Positions 10,421-17,500 of a DNA stretch of 17,500 bases are shown piece after piece. The position numbers and the translations under genes were made by a program. The DNA lies in the NCBI GenBank assembly GCA_963170055.1, contig CAUJGJ010000060.1, positions 303,401-320,900 of the forward strand, written 5' to 3'. Below the pieces are notes generated by a model, which worked only from the letters and a program-made list of their open reading frames with translations, was not told the DNA's origin and ran no database searches. This DNA comes from Halisarca cf. caerulea. Its lineage: Eukaryota > Porifera > Demospongiae > Chondrillida > Halisarcidae. The number at the start of each line of letters is the position of its first letter. Positions within the stretch are counted from its first letter, which is position 1.

Positions 10421-10651
10421 AGAAGCATACTGTTCTTAGACATTGTTTATTTTGTAACAGTATCAGTTGTATTGTTTGAATCTGTCACACTCTGCTGAAC
10501 ATGATGTGAATATTCTGCATTCCAGATTCCATCATCAGTTGGCAACCTGTATAATATGACCTATAACAGGCTCACAAGGAATAAATTGTCCATTATAGCT
10601 AGTGTAAGAGCTTGTTGGCAGTGTGCTAGATATTACTTATAGCTATGAGAT
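10421..10651 (+). promoter_or_regulatory. 5' flank of Ig/SRCR gene
   Basis: These 231 bases separate the CA array from the start codon and must hold the leader and probably the promoter, unless an untranslated exon lies further upstream. I see no convincing TATA box at a standard distance; ttatagct at 10637 is only 15 bases from the ATG. Core promoter placement is uncertain. Confidence 0.3.

Positions 10652-17500
<6,849 letters not shown>

Overview
The window is animal DNA. Genes are split by short introns with GT...AG borders, the coding exons keep consistent reading phases, and the products carry signal peptides and metazoan extracellular domains (immunoglobulin and SRCR). AT-rich DNA, compact 200-600 base introns, small MITE-like repeats, a non-LTR retroelement relic with relatives I recall from sponges and cnidarians, and a tandem Ig/SRCR receptor together suggest a sponge, probably a demosponge. 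That placement is inference; nothing in the window is diagnostic at species level.

Layout. (1) Positions 1-5970 hold two head-to-head paralogues of a large secreted protein family that I do not recognise. The right copy (3093-5970, + strand) is complete: 3 exons, 699 residues by my joining. The left copy (2945 down to 772, - strand) has matching exons 1 and 2 with the same intron phases (2, then 0); its third exon is not in the window. Their start codons are 147 bases apart, and each has a TATA-like box at the expected distance, so they probably share a bidirectional promoter. (2) Positions about 6262-7784 (- strand) are a decayed, truncated reverse transcriptase relic with three frameshifts. 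(3) Positions 7785-10651 have no recognisable gene. They hold three long CA/TG microsatellites, a CpG-rich patch, a hairpin and a 20-base tandem repeat. (4) Positions 10652-17500 (+ strand) are the 5' part of one large gene for a secreted or cell-surface protein: signal peptide, three Ig domains, three SRCR domains, then at least three more Ig domains, one exon per domain. Every intron is phase 1 and the gene runs off the right edge.

The Ig/SRCR gene is most simply read as a recognition or adhesion receptor; any membrane anchor or signalling tail would lie beyond the window. The two gene blocks need not act together. The most original material is the unnamed paralogue pair, with its conserved N-terminal domain and Ser/Tyr-rich, beta-like C-terminal half, and the all-phase-1 Ig3-SRCR3-Ig3+ architecture. 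Its largest intron also holds two MITE-like repeats and a CA array with a roughly 192-base higher-order period.
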